From Lyophyllum atratum (lineage: Eukaryota > Basidiomycota > Agaricomycetes > Agaricales > Lyophyllaceae), in the NCBI GenBank assembly GCA_014905825.1, contig JACGCN010000041.1:248001-312000 (forward strand): a DNA stretch of 64,000 nucleotides. The letters are read 5' to 3'. Within the stretch, counting starts at the first letter, position 1. Each line of letters starts with the position of its first letter. Made by a program: the position numbers and the translations under genes. The notes beneath the pieces were generated by a model. That model saw only the letters and a list, made by a program, of their open reading frames with translations, was not told the origin of the DNA and searched no databases. Below, piece after piece: positions 11,059-22,500 of the stretch.

Positions 11059-13086
11059 TTACATCAGTCGGAAATTTAACAGCACTACTTCAGTCTCCTG
11101 GATGTCAATTCCTTGTTCAACCAGCCTGGTCTCGACGTCCAAGTGGCCATTGACACGACCATCGCTCGTTTCGTATGACTGACCACCCCACGTCAAGTTG
11201 GAGGCATCGGTTGCACGTCTATGCAGTGAGTTTATGGGGCGACCTCAACTTGGCGAGAACCAGGAAACTTACCCGATGACCAAACGCTTCACCTTCATCA
11301 GCAACGGCAACTCGAGACCGGCAGCTGCGAGACCCAAGTCAAGGTGTACACTAGTCCTGTTTGTGCTTTCGGGCAGGTATGCCTTGGAGTTGATGAACAC
11401 TGCGCGGGCTAGCAGATGGTTCTCATAGAAGGCATAGCCCGCGATCTGGGGATGATCTATTTTGAGCTCCAGGACCCGAGCATCCCCAGTCTTCCCGATC
11501 GCTTCGGCTGCTATGATTGCGGCGTAGTACTGCGGTTGGACGTGAGGTGGTGCGGGTGTAGGCAGGGGGGATCCGTCCAATGTGGATCGGGTCAGCGTGG
11601 CAGGTTGGATCTGGAATTACATCGAGTTTAATAGAATTCGTGGACTTTCATGTCGAGATAGCGTACCAAGGAATACTTGAATCCAATGCCGACATGGAAG
11701 AAGACTGTGGATATCTTGAGCTGCGTCCTATGACATGTATGGCTTGAGCCGCCTGCGCTTGGATACGGAAGATGTTCTACTCACGCGAATAGTGCGTAGT
11801 CCAAGGTCCACAGAGCTGCGCCAGCGGTATTGCTTACTCCTGGAGCTCCCTAAAAGTCTCATTTCAGTAAAGTCTTGCTAGACAATCTAACAGATAAGAT
11901 GTACGTGGCACGCATAGCTGTTAGTTTCTCCCAGGATATAATTTAACCCTTGAGCGAAGGTGGCTTCAATGTCGGGGACAAAGACTGTCAGGTTCCCGCG
12001 TATGGTGGACTTCGTCATCAGGTCAGAGAGGAGACCGCCACTTCCAGTGCAGAAAGAGCCGCTATACCGGTGTTGGGACATCCTACGATCTTAAGGGTCA
12101 ACATCTGCTTAACTCAGTGGAAAAGGAACAGCGCTCACGTAGATATCAGCTTTCCAGGGCCAGTGAGCAGACCTGCTTGGAAAGCCGCTTGAGGAGAAAA
12201 GCCACTAGTCGTGTGCGACGAGCCAGCAAATGATGCACCCAGGAACTTCGTATGTGACTTGGCACTCAGATCGGCGGCAACAGAGACATTTTGGGCGAAT
12301 TGAAGCCACCTTCATGATCAATTCGATGTCAGAATAACAAGCTTCGCATAGGAAGATGAATCGACACTCAACTCGTTGACCCATTGCGTAACGTTGTAGT
12401 TGCTAGGTCTCAAGCCGTTGTTCTTGTATAGGTCTGGCTCGTTCCCGATCTCGAGGTAGTCCAGAACAATCCCTTTACCCCTTACTTCAGGAGACGAGAA
12501 TGCCTCGACGATGGAACGCGTCTCGAGGACAGCTGCCGTGACGTTATTGGACCCCAGGTTGACCCCCCACGTAACGTGAGTATCTGCGAAAATTGAATCA
12601 AGACATAGCGATTAGACCCGAATAAGAGCACGCACTCGAAGGCAGGAACCGTGTAGTGGCGTAGTAGGAGTCCCCGACAGTGATGTTCATCGCCTCTGGG
12701 TAAGGTACCACGGCAGTGAAAGGAGGGAAAATTGCTTGCGCGAACTTTCCCATAGAGTAAGCAAAAGTTATGTGCAAAACATAGACGCATAGTACCTCCA
12801 CATCCTGGCGGAAGTTTGTGTGGTCTTCGCTGTTGGCCCCAATGCGTATATGGGGGGGCTTCCCCGTGATTTGTTTCAAGTTGTCCAAGGTGTTGAAGAA
12901 GAACTCGTTCCTCGACGTTGATCCCGCCCAGTCAGTCCACCGATCCATTTCAATAGACAGAGAGATCAACGATGGGGACACCCTCGGGGTCGCCGGAGCG
13001 GCGAGCAATGGGATATTGACAGTGAGCGCATGGGCGGAGACGATGAACGCGAGCAGGGAAACCTTTCGGACACAAGAGCCAGCCAT
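11059..13086 (-). CDS. Glycoside hydrolase family 79 (beta-glucuronidase-like), secreted
   Basis: Exons are 13086..12796, 12744..12636, 12583..12373, 12309..12139, 12082..11905, 11849..11785, 11727..11667, 11610..11273 and 11218..11059 (527 residues, all phases consistent). A hydrophobic N-terminus (SLLAFIVSAHALTV) looks like a signal peptide, so the enzyme is probably extracellular. The catalytic barrel carries the acid/base Glu at about residue 182 in YLEIGNEPDLY and the nucleophile Glu at about 313 in YILGETNSYACH, both typical of GH79. The sheet domain after about residue 380 contains HVQPQYYAAIIAAEA and is GH79 C-terminal-like. GH79 enzymes remove glucuronic acid from arabinogalactan or glycosaminoglycan chains. 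The substrate here cannot be told from sequence. It lies head-to-tail behind the ZNF830-like gene with 198 bp between. Confidence 0.92.
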
Positions 13087-13124
13087 GGCTATCGACGGTC
13101 ATTATGCTCGAGCTCACCGGTGCA

Positions 13125-13132
13125 TATATATA
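13125..13132 (-). promoter_or_regulatory. TATA-like box of the GH79 gene
   Basis: TATATATA about 40 bp upstream of the GH79 start codon, on a stretch with no other gene. Position fits a core promoter with a very short 5' leader. Inferred from sequence and spacing only. Confidence 0.45.
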
Positions 13133-15495
13133 CCTCTTTCCGCTTTAGTTCGGAAGCGAGTTTGATAGCCTCATGGAATAGAAGCAGTCAATGTGATACT
13201 ATTACCAATGAAATGAGAGGTCACAGCCTGAGAATGCTCTGTTAAGGAGGCGAAAAGGTCAGTCGGCAACGCGCTGGATCTTGCATGATCTGCCTTCGAT
13301 ATCGAGAAGGTGATGCACGGTCCTCAGGTGATCATCATCCATGCTACAACACCCAACGTATTTGAAATGAGACGCTCCTCGTAGCTCCTCGTAAAATGAG
13401 ATGGTACTTCAAAAAGGACATCCTGAGACGGAAGCGGGGGCCTGCAAGTCTTCACCTGATTAGAACGATCGACATCCATAGGTTTTGAGCGCAGACAAAC
13501 TGATAGAGTTATGTCTGGGCAGGAAAGAAGTGGTGAACATGTTGTGAGTGAAAAAGAACGGCTCGGACTTCCGGTCCGAGGAGTCGGGCACCTCCGAAAT
13601 TTCGCCCACTTAACACCCACTGGCAACTGCCAACTGGCATTGATGGCATAGACTCATCATACCAGATCAGTCGAGACGTCTAAGTATTGCAACGGATGAG
13701 GCGCTGCGCTTGTGCAACAGTCAGTGCACTGAGTTAAGGAGTAAAATTTGCTCTAGCAGTGCTACTTGCCGCCAAGTTAACCTCGAGACAAGCTCATCGA
13801 CAGCGTCGTAAGAATCAAGACCAGTCTGAGCCATTGTCAACCAACTTCGAATTCCTACTCTGCTGACCAGGGGCAATAGCTGAAGTAAGTGACAAAGAAC
13901 TCAACCGACGGCAAGGGGTCTGGTGGTACTTGTTGTGCTTGGAACCTCCGAGCGACCCAAAAACTTTGCAAAAACTGCTGAAATGCATGGTTCAGAGTGA
14001 CTTCAGGCCATATCCCAGGGTTTCCAGTACCAGTAGGCATGCTCCGGAATGCTTTCGAGGGGATAAATTGAGAAGCCCGTCTTGGTAAATGGCTATTTTT
14101 GAAGCGTAGGCGGATAATCGCGGTGGACAAGGTAGATGCTACGGCGCAACGATTGTTGCCGCTTATTCGAGGCTGCATCGCACTCAGTATAATTGGTGCT
14201 AGGAAGTGAATGAGAGTTGCCAAAGGTATTGCTTTCAGTGATACGAAATGAGGGGTGAAGTGGATCTGGAACGATTATAATTAAATTTACGCTGAAACAC
14301 TGAAACAGAAGTGCGTTGCATACCAACAAGTCGCGTTTATGACAGATTTCAGAGGAAGTACACCGTCCCAAAACAGATATTCATGAGTACATCTTGGGCG
14401 CGATCTTCGCTCGCACTGCCAGCCGTACGTGAGGTGTAGATGTGTCGGGAGAAATTAGAGTAACTTGTTTTGAGATTGGCGCCTAATGGAAGATCGTTCT
14501 GCGATGTCCTGCATATCAAAAGGGATAGTAGCTCCGGGACTGCTGCTAAAGAGATTAACGACCTTGACTATAGTTATGGATAGAACTTTACGTGCAGAAC
14601 GTTCGTGTCGACCGGGTTGATCGTCCTTAGAGAACCTAGAGTGATGCATGAAACCTGTTGCCTCACATCAAGTCCACCTACGGTTGGAGCAGTGTCGGAG
14701 TACCTAGGTAGACGCGTGGGCAGTATGTTTCCGTGTTACGGATTTCCGTCATATTCCTTGAGCTCATGCGGTGCTGGTCTTGGCGGCAAGTCAGCCCACT
14801 CCAACCATCCTATCTAATCTCTTGAGTCGGATGGCGAAGCCGACAAGAATGAGAAGTAGCGAAAGAGGAGAGTTCTACGGCTCCAGAAAATGATGTCGCA
14901 GAAGAGTCGGAAGAACGTTCGAAATGGTTCATGCGGAGGGCGAGAAGGCGTATAGTTGAGATTTGTTATGTCGATGACGTTTTCAATCCGGCCGCAAAGT
15001 GAACAGAAATTTATACAAGACAGGATTGGATCCTTATCAGAGATGAAGCATTTCCGAGTAGTGTAGACCTATGCCAATGGCTCCCGATACAGTTGTTCTC
15101 GTGTCGTGCATACCAGATATAGAACAGTAAGCCGGACTATTCGCGAATCTGGGTGGGACCACGAAGTACTGCACTAAAAGAATCAAGCGCATCAGTCATA
15201 TGCAGATGCTCAACCAGGTTATGACTTGGCAATGGACCAGATATCGCCAAGCTGATGTTCAGTGCCAACTCAGAACTGTTCAGCAACCTTTCCGTGACCA
15301 TTGACGAGATGAACGGAAATGTTCCGCGTCGCCGTGAAGGTGCAGGATATATGTTTACTTGAGATAATAGGCGACCAGAGAGAGAAAGAGTCACCCATGC
15401 AAGGTCTGGGGAAGGCTGGGGAATGCGTGCTGCAAAGCCTGACTTCGGCCTGACTCGGAGCGTTTGCGTGCGGCTGCTCCAGTGTTGCTGTGCTT

Positions 15496-15652
15496 ATAAC
15501 ACTGCGGGGATGAGCCGAAACCTTCGTGAAATGATCCTTGAACATATTGAGAACTTATCGTGATTGACCAATCAAAATGCCGGATCACAATATTGGGAAA
15601 ATATATTCAAGATATATTCTACGAGGGTTTCGGCTCATCCCCGCAGCGTTAT
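15496..15652. repeat. Inverted repeat with 32-bp arms (hairpin or MITE-like)
   Basis: Arms 15496-15527 and 15621-15652 are inverted copies matching at 30 of 32 positions (core TGCGGGGATGAGCCGAAACC). Imperfect pairing continues inward (CTTGAACATATT against AATATATTCAAG), so the whole 157 bp could fold into one long stem. No flanking duplication is obvious. Confidence 0.75.
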
Positions 15653-16014
15653 GTAACGATCATCCGTTGACCACCAACCTCGAGGTTGTGTTTGAGAGCA
15701 CCATTCAACTGCCTCTCTCGCTCAGTCTTGGGCATTAGAATTGCGACGCCATGTACTATAAATACAGGGTGTGGCAACAGATGCACATATATCGAATCAT
15801 CCGTGATGTTATCTTCACTGTCATCAACTTGGTAACTGTCAATGTCTGTCATCGCCTGTTTCGAATTCTGTTTCACAGTCTCTCATTTCCCCTAGAGACC
15901 TCTAGAATCCGCCTTGGTAAAATCGATCACTAAAACCGCACTCGCACGTAAAGCTGAAATATACCAAGCAGAACGTGCAAGGTCCGCGCTTTCTCGAGAT
16001 GAGAACCTACTTGC

Positions 16015-16041
16015 TACAGTCGAACTTGCCCTAACCCATAC
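16015..16041. repeat. Left member of 27-bp inverted pair flanking the Ngaro element
   Basis: Matches the reverse complement of 25394-25420 at 26 of 27 positions (core AGTCGAACTTGCC then TAACCCATAC). Related CCCATAGCC words follow on both sides. Confidence 0.6.
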
Positions 16042-16165
16042 ACGTGATAACCCATAGCCTTTAATATCCCATGGACTTTTGCGGCCACCGACTTGGTTCG
16101 CGGGGAATTGCAACCCATAAGCCATAGGTCCCTTATATTAAGCCATACCCATAGCATTTTTTAGC

Positions 16166-16300
16166 CCAATGAACTGTGGGTGCTTGAGGCGCAACGAAAA
16201 CTGATGGACAGTATGAATAGGAGGATCAGGGCGCAGGGCGACTTTGTAGCCTGCCCGCGCCCGATCAAAAGTGAAATTGTATTTGTATCACGGTAGGGCT
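16166..16300 (-). repeat. Ngaro B2 direct repeat
   Basis: 135 bp, identical to 16669-16803. Marks the 3' end of the element on the minus strand. Confidence 0.9.
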
Positions 16301-16349
16301 GTTACGGATACAAAGTAATGTAACGAAAAACAGGCATGTGGGTGGGTGG

Positions 16350-16433
16350 GAGACAGAAAGAGCATGCAAGGCTCTGTGACTGAGTACATAGGGAGGAACA
16401 ATCAATGAACAAGTTCCTCCCGGGAGGAAAGTG
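16350..16433 (-). repeat. Ngaro A2 direct repeat
   Basis: 84 bp, identical to 24912-24995, and lies between B1 and B2. It contains the palindrome CCTCCCGGGAGG. A diverged partial repeat of its GGGAGGAACAATCA part follows at about 16451. Confidence 0.88.
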
Positions 16434-16668
16434 TTAGAGCTCACCGAGAAAAAGGGAGGAACAATCACGAAGAGAACCCCGGGGGGAATGTCTCATCTGA
16501 CGTCTCCCTTTTCTCTAGGTGAAGGTCTCAAACACGATCGCACCACCCATCGATCGCGACCATACCCCAAAACGCGAGAGTCGCGTTTGTACGTGTTATG
16601 TGGGGGCGTTGCTTGAGACCAGACCCTTGCGCGTTCATTGGACTTGCGTAAACCTAGTCTAAACTCGA

Positions 16669-16803
16669 CCAATGAACTGTGGGTGCTTGAGGCGCAACGA
16701 AAACTGATGGACAGTATGAATAGGAGGATCAGGGCGCAGGGCGACTTTGTAGCCTGCCCGCGCCCGATCAAAAGTGAAATTGTATTTGTATCACGGTAGG
16801 GCT
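16669..16803 (-). repeat. Ngaro B1 direct repeat
   Basis: 135 bp, identical to 16166-16300, between the recombinase gene and A2. Confidence 0.9.
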
Positions 16804-17089
16804 AAGGTACTATGGAGATGAGGGACGATGTGAGGAGTGATTTAAAAATACAAGGAAAATAAATAAGGAAGAAATTAAGGGATGGAGGAAATTAAGGAGG
16901 GGGATGTAAAAGGAGGAGGGGAAAGTACGTAGCTAGTGATACTTTTGAGATGTAAGCGATACTTTTGGGGTGTAGGCGCGGACGACAGTTTCGAGGCGTA
17001 GGTGGAGGTACTTTTGATAGAGGTACTTTTGAGGCGGCGACGGAAGACGACGCGAATTAAGGAAATTATGGCAGAAAAGAGAGATGGAA

Positions 17090-18100
17090 TTAGTCATAGA
17101 CGAAGGGGGATTCAGAATGAGTCGTTCTGGAAAAGATCATGGCCTGGAGAAGGACGGGGCTTTTTCTGATGTAGATTCGGAAGGATTCCGAGGACCAGCG
17201 CCCAACACCCTGAATGATGGAAGGAGGAACTCCATTCGCAGCAAGTGAAGTCGCGCCCCCGGCGCGCATGGATTGGCCGCCAACGTCGGTGTCGAAAAAC
17301 CGGCGAAGCCGAGTGATGAACCAAGAACGGGTGGGTACTTGGCCGTCCTGTCGAAGCCAAAGGGCGGTGCTGAAAGGGAGGTGGAAATCGCGAGAGCGGA
17401 GGTAGTTGCCGAAAACGGATAAGGGGTCACGGGAGGAAGCGTCCTTGAGAATAACAATCCAGTTGCCTTCGAAGAACTTGTCGGCCTTATGGCCTGGCAA
17501 GAAAAATCGAAAATCAGTTGGAGAAAGACGCACGGAGCTGCGGCGGATGACTTTGCGAGGATCCCGAAGCGCAACGTTGTCGGAATAAGCCATTTCGCCC
17601 AAACGAAGGAGGCCGAAGAAGCCGGTGAAGAGCATGGCGACGAACAGCAAGTCGTCGTGGTCTTGGGAATTGGAGTAATGAGCTTTGACGACGTCGAGGT
17701 CTTCGACGGTGAGGGCACGCTTGCGAGAAGTGGGGGAACCACGAAGACGCAGGCAACCGGTGAGAGTACGAGAAACTAAAGCAGAGTTGCGATTCTCCCG
17801 AATGCGAGGGAAGTACGGCTCGAGTTGGTTGCAGATGCCGGATAAGTAAGTGCCGACGGAAGTTGGACGGATGTGATGGCACATGAAGACAGTGAAGAAA
17901 CTGAGAGTGTCGGGGTTGGGATCGAGGGGGAAGAAGTGAATGCGAATGAATTCGAGATAAGAATTAAGGGCCGAATTGTAATTGCGCTCGGTTGAGTTGT
18001 CAATAGCCTGACCGAGCGCAATAGCACGTTCGCGAACAAGACGCTCGCGGCTCCACGCCGCCCGAAGGGGCTGACGAGAGCGAATGGGTTCCAAGTTCAT
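17090..18100 (-). CDS. Tyrosine recombinase of the Ngaro element
   Basis: Intact 336-codon ORF. An N-terminal SAM-like half is followed by the phage-integrase-type catalytic fold. The first catalytic Arg is in GLLRLGE (about residue 165). The box II region reads GGQSMRAGGATSLA (about 275), and the Tyr is in GRWSSESFRIYIRKSP (about 310-315). Relatives of this family normally have His where this protein has Gln (HSxRAGG), so it may be inactive. Its ATG overlaps the stop of the RT ORF as ATGA, suggesting coupled translation. The enzyme would catalyse integration of the circular DNA intermediate. Confidence 0.88.
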   Translation of the reverse strand: MNLEPIRSRQPLRAAWSRERLVRERAIALGQAIDNSTERNYNSALNSYLEFIRIHFFPLDPNPDTLSFFTVFMCHHIRPTSVGTYLSGICNQLEPYFPRIRENRNSALVSRTLTGCLRLRGSPTSRKRALTVEDLDVVKAHYSNSQDHDDLLFVAMLFTGFFGLLRLGEMAYSDNVALRDPRKVIRRSSVRLSPTDFRFFLPGHKADKFFEGNWIVILKDASSRDPLSVFGNYLRSRDFHLPFSTALWLRQDGQVPTRSWFITRLRRFFDTDVGGQSMRAGGATSLAANGVPPSIIQGVGRWSSESFRIYIRKSPVLLQAMIFSRTTHSESPFVYD

Positions 18101-19485
18101 TTTTTGTACGGCCCCAGCAATTCATGAGGGGGTGTAAAGTCATCCTTAATATATAGACCGGGATGAAGGTCTCTAGCCTTATCAAACTGGAAGCGAGAAA
18201 GCGCGTCCGCGACAAGGTTTTCACGGCCAGGGATGTGGACAACGCGAAGTTGGTGTGAGGTACGGAGAAGGATGTCGACGGCGAATTTTAAGATAGGGTT
18301 GTAGCTGGGGAGAGCGTGGAAGGAGTTGAAAATGGAGACGGTGTTGGTGCTATCGGTGTAAATGACAAGACGCATCGGCTTGTCCGGCCAACGCGAGGCT
18401 TCATGGAGAGCGCAAGCAACGCAGAACGCCTCGAAGAAGAAGATGCAATCGCTAGGAGGGTTGGTAGGGACAGGAGCGTAGAACGCTACATTTTGGGCGG
18501 GGAACCAAAAACCCATACCATCTAAACATGCGTCGCAATAGACGAACATGTTAGCGTCGTCGATGGACCAGTCTAGGGCGGAGATGATATGGACCCCGGA
18601 AGACTGGGCGATGTGGTGCGCCGCCCAGTTAAGATCTGCACGAACGAGGCCATTCACGCGAATGAGTTGACCCTGGGCAGTTTTCGAGTTGATTTTGGCG
18701 TAGACATTGGAGAGGGAAGGACGGAGGAGCGGGAAGACATTGAAACTCCAGTTCATCCAGCCCGAAAGACGTTGCCAGATCTTTAGGGCGAACCGAGGAT
18801 TCTTCCGGTCCGTATAGTCCGTGAATTTCTCGATTTCCTTCAGGAGATCAATCTTCTTCTCCGGAGGAAGTGTTAACGAGAAGGAATTCGGGTCGACGGA
18901 GATGCCGATGATGGTCAGAGGGGAGCCGTGAACCTGCTTGCGTTCCTTGTGAGGAATGCCGAGCTCGTCCCAGAGGAGAAGCAAGTCACGCTGATTCGCT
19001 GGTAGGAGTTTGTTGTAAGGGGGGTAGAAGGCGACGTCGTCGAGTTTACATGGGGCGAAATTGTCATCAGAATAGGCGAGGAGGAATTCAATAAGTCGGA
19101 CGTAGCGAGCAATCCAGACCACGAGACCCATAAACGCTATCCAAATGCACCCGGAGCCCCTCCCACCAAATGCATTGCAACGGTCGACATATCGTTCACC
19201 GTCAATGGTATTGATCTGCTTGATCTGCCAAAAAGGATGAACAGGCATGAGGCGATACGCCTCAGCGACGTCTGACTTGAATAAGGTGAAGACGGTGTCG
19301 GGGAATGTGTGGCGCATGTATAGCAATTCATCGCCGAGGTGACGCATGTTATCCAAGGGATACCCTCGAATGCGATCACGAGGAATCATCGAATTGAGTG
19401 AATAACGCCCTGCCGACTGATTGGTAACCATACGAAGATCGGTGGAGTCGGACTTAGGGACGCCATGGATGGGCATGCTATACAT
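18097..19485 (-). CDS. Reverse transcriptase-RNase H of the Ngaro element (5'-truncated)
   Basis: 462 codons from the first ATG. The frame is open a little further upstream (to about 19545), where family-like sequence (GRFSPSFGTELFPG) continues. RT blocks include GVPKSDSTDLRMVTNQSAG, FKSDVAEAYRLMPVHP (first catalytic Asp) and the YxDD box as AYSDDNF. Then comes GIPHKERKQV. RNase H residues are visible in VYCDACLDGMGFWF (Asp), FFFEAFCVA (Glu), LVIYTDSTNT (Asp) and ENLVADALSR (Asp). The missing N-terminal part of pol sits at 22884-23310, beyond the insert. So this ORF is a fragment of a pol gene that should follow the gag-like ORF directly. Confidence 0.88.
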   Translation of the reverse strand: MYSMPIHGVPKSDSTDLRMVTNQSAGRYSLNSMIPRDRIRGYPLDNMRHLGDELLYMRHTFPDTVFTLFKSDVAEAYRLMPVHPFWQIKQINTIDGERYVDRCNAFGGRGSGCIWIAFMGLVVWIARYVRLIEFLLAYSDDNFAPCKLDDVAFYPPYNKLLPANQRDLLLLWDELGIPHKERKQVHGSPLTIIGISVDPNSFSLTLPPEKKIDLLKEIEKFTDYTDRKNPRFALKIWQRLSGWMNWSFNVFPLLRPSLSNVYAKINSKTAQGQLIRVNGLVRADLNWAAHHIAQSSGVHIISALDWSIDDANMFVYCDACLDGMGFWFPAQNVAFYAPVPTNPPSDCIFFFEAFCVACALHEASRWPDKPMRLVIYTDSTNTVSIFNSFHALPSYNPILKFAVDILLRTSHQLRVVHIPGRENLVADALSRFQFDKARDLHPGLYIKDDFTPPHELLGPYKK

Positions 19486-19548
19486 CCCAGGAAAGAGTTC
19501 TGTCCCAAAAGAAGGCGAGAAACGTCCCTTCTTTAGTTTCCGAGATCT

Positions 19549-22500
19549 ATTTATAGATTGAGGTTATACAAAGTCATTTGGGTGGAAAAGTTTTGGGAAT
19601 TTTTGAAATCTATTTATAGAGGTACCCAAAAAATGAAGAAAACGCGTGACCTCACGTGACCTGCGTTGTCTGTACCATTGATTATGTAATGCTCTCTTTT
19701 CCCAGCCCTGTCGGAACACGCGCACTACCGTCGCAGGACCTGTTACTTTTCTAATGACTTCCTTACTTCGCAGTGACATATTTAGCAATAGTCTTTTACT
19801 CATCAGTGAGTATAAGACTTTCTTTCACTCTTCCCATGAGCATGAGTAATCACTCATTTAACGTAGTTGACGCTGCTGGCTTTGGTGCATACCCTACTCC
19901 GTGTTCCTCACTGCTTGTTTAACATATCCTGACTTCTCTCCTAGATTTTTTTCAAGCATATACATTTCATCACAAAATCTACCATTCACTTCATCTTGGT
20001 CCAAGAAGCGCAGATGGTCGCTCATGGGATATCGTCACACCCATGTACGTCACTGACCAACCCTCCTTCATTAACTGTGCTTGCATCGTGCGTCGCTCTC
20101 ATGACTTAAGCGGCGCTAATTCACACTGCCAAATCCTATCTCAGATTGAAACCAACATCTCCCCTGTCCTTCTACTCTGCATTATGAAGAATATCGAAAA
20201 CTACCGTTGGACGCGCTGCCTCAGCTCCTGACGGACCGCGGCTGTGGATGTGGATATTGTGTTCTACAGAAGTGATGTGGTAGATACGAGGCCCAGCAAA
20301 GATCGAAAAACCCTGGACAACCCAAAAGGACAACTCGTGGTTCCCCTTCCTAGCATGGTGGTGCGAGAGTTTGTGCTCCAGCCTTATGAGTAGGTATTTT
20401 GATATCCCATTCTCAACAGCTCCCATCAATAACTATGCAGTATGACTCCCAATTTTGTTCACAGGGATCCCCTTTGGACAATGGAAACTACTGGACGATC
20501 TCCCGGAAGAAGACCTCTTGATGCACAGAGTCGTACCTTCCCCTTGTTACCCATTACCAACAGATCAAGCCTGGCCTGATGGTGTACAGAGTGCATTCCC
20601 GACTCTAACCCGCAACAACTCCCCAACCCTACAAAAAAGTTCTTGTTGTCATACAGCGCGTACGGCGGTGAGTCGATCATCCTATCATCACGAAGAAGAG
20701 ACCAAAACACGGCCTGAAAGACAGCTACGGACTACACTCGAAATCAGCGGACACTGAAGCTTCGATCATCAATATTGGTGTTTACTTAATGAAACCTGGG
20801 GCCAACTTTGTTTCAACAGACGACATTCTATGGTCCAGATGAAAGCTCTCGCTTGTGATTGCCATTCCTGTCATCCTTGTGCACTCGCGACGCGATGCTG
20901 GTAACAACAAAGACTATGACATGTAAGGCGCAGGGCCGGGAGCGGTTATAGAGTATGGGGTATCCAGACAGAGCTTGGCGACAAAATTGAATGTATCGTC
21001 AAAGGCAGGGGTGGCATTTGGCGCTGGATATTCATCATGGAGTCGGATGGACCCTGATGTCGGATTCAGCTAAACTGTGGAGGGGAATCCGGAAGTTTTC
21101 AGGGATGCGTCGAACATTGTCACCAATGTGAAATACAAGGCAATTCATAGTCTTTGCCGCTGCTCACACTCTACCCTTGAACTCACGTCAGCCCACTTTC
21201 CAGTACGATTTCGAGGTCCACCTCGAGTACAACACCTTCCTACGTTGCCAGTGGCATCCGTGTTTGACTGCTGCACACGAACCATTCAATATTCATGAGT
21301 TCCATTCCTCTGTCTTCCGACCTTACGCCAACGCCGGCAGCCGCGACCACCAGACCCTGACCACGGCACATGAAGTGCATGTGTTGCAGGGCACACATTA
21401 TGGCTTCACCCTGCTGCCACGGCCCTGGAGAGCACTTGTCCAAAGGTGCCGGCGGTCGCTGGAAGGCTCCTCACAGAGCTTCCTTCTGCTATGCCTTCAA
21501 TGGCTCTATGTCGTGCGCGAGTTGACTCCGCGTTTCTAAAGAACCTGTCCGTCCTGAGGACCGAACTGCCACCGCACTGCTCGTCAGCGGGCTCGTCCAC
21601 TTCGACGGCTGTCTGAACTTGGCATGTGCCCTGCACCTGGTATTTCTGGCCTCGTGGCAGGTGCTATCATATGGATCTATCTAAGTAAACGAAGGTGTCG
21701 AGGCCCTTTTTAAGTGGGTCCCCGGTCGACGTCTTCATCTTCCTCCATTGCCCAATCGTATCCAGTGTAATGGCAGCCCGTTTACACCTACGAGGGGTCC
21801 CTTCATGGAAATCATTCCTGGGTCCCATCCTCGCAAGACGGGATCCCGAGAATATGGTGGTTGGGGGGAAAGAAATGAAGAAGTCGTTTTGCGGCCTCCG
21901 TCAGACTTATGTATTTCGCGCCAAGTTCGCTCTGAAATAAGAGCAAACAATGGCTTTGAAAGGAAATATTCTGTTGAGATGTCCATGACGATACAAAAGC
22001 TTGAGTCGGACGGATTTCACATGTCTATTTGATGAAGTCAACAAGAAGTCAATTCATGAAGTCATCTCCAGTTCACAACATTGGCTGAACTTAACCACAA
22101 ACCATTGGATGAGTTAGGGCCTGTTCGGCAACCAAACCTGGGTCAGGTTTGGGGTCAGGTTTGCTTACATAGACATCATGTGACCGTTTCGGAAACGACC
22201 GTGCGCGCGTCGCGTCGTCCACGTTTGCTTGGTCGAGCTTGCTTGGGAGTTTCGAGAAAATGCTAGAATTTGATTTTTAATACCTTGCTATTCACTTTTT
22301 CTTCTCAAAATTTCCAGGGTCAAAGTAAAGTATTTCTAGTATACCGATGCGAAATAAGAATCTCGAAATCCCTGATAAAACTTTCAGCGGAATGAAGCCG
22401 GACTCAGAAAGTGTTAGAATCTGGGACTTTTGAAAAACTCCGCGACAAGCCGCGACAAACACTCGGGAGAAAATCTTAAAATGTATTTTTTTAATACCTT

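Larger units (their letters stand above)
13133..16165. other. Intergenic, 3 kb, no intact gene
   Basis: No recognisable protein. The longest open stretch is about 120 codons on the minus strand (13855..14223), with no known motif and no convincing flanking exons. The only clear structure is the hairpin repeat at 15496-15652. The stretch ends at the edge of the Ngaro element. Confidence 0.5.

Noticed and set aside
16166..16803. Small LTR (TRIM-like) element with 135-bp terminal direct repeats
   Set aside because: The spacing alone would fit, but the 84-bp A repeat inside it recurs at the far end of the recombinase element, so both belong to the Ngaro split repeats.
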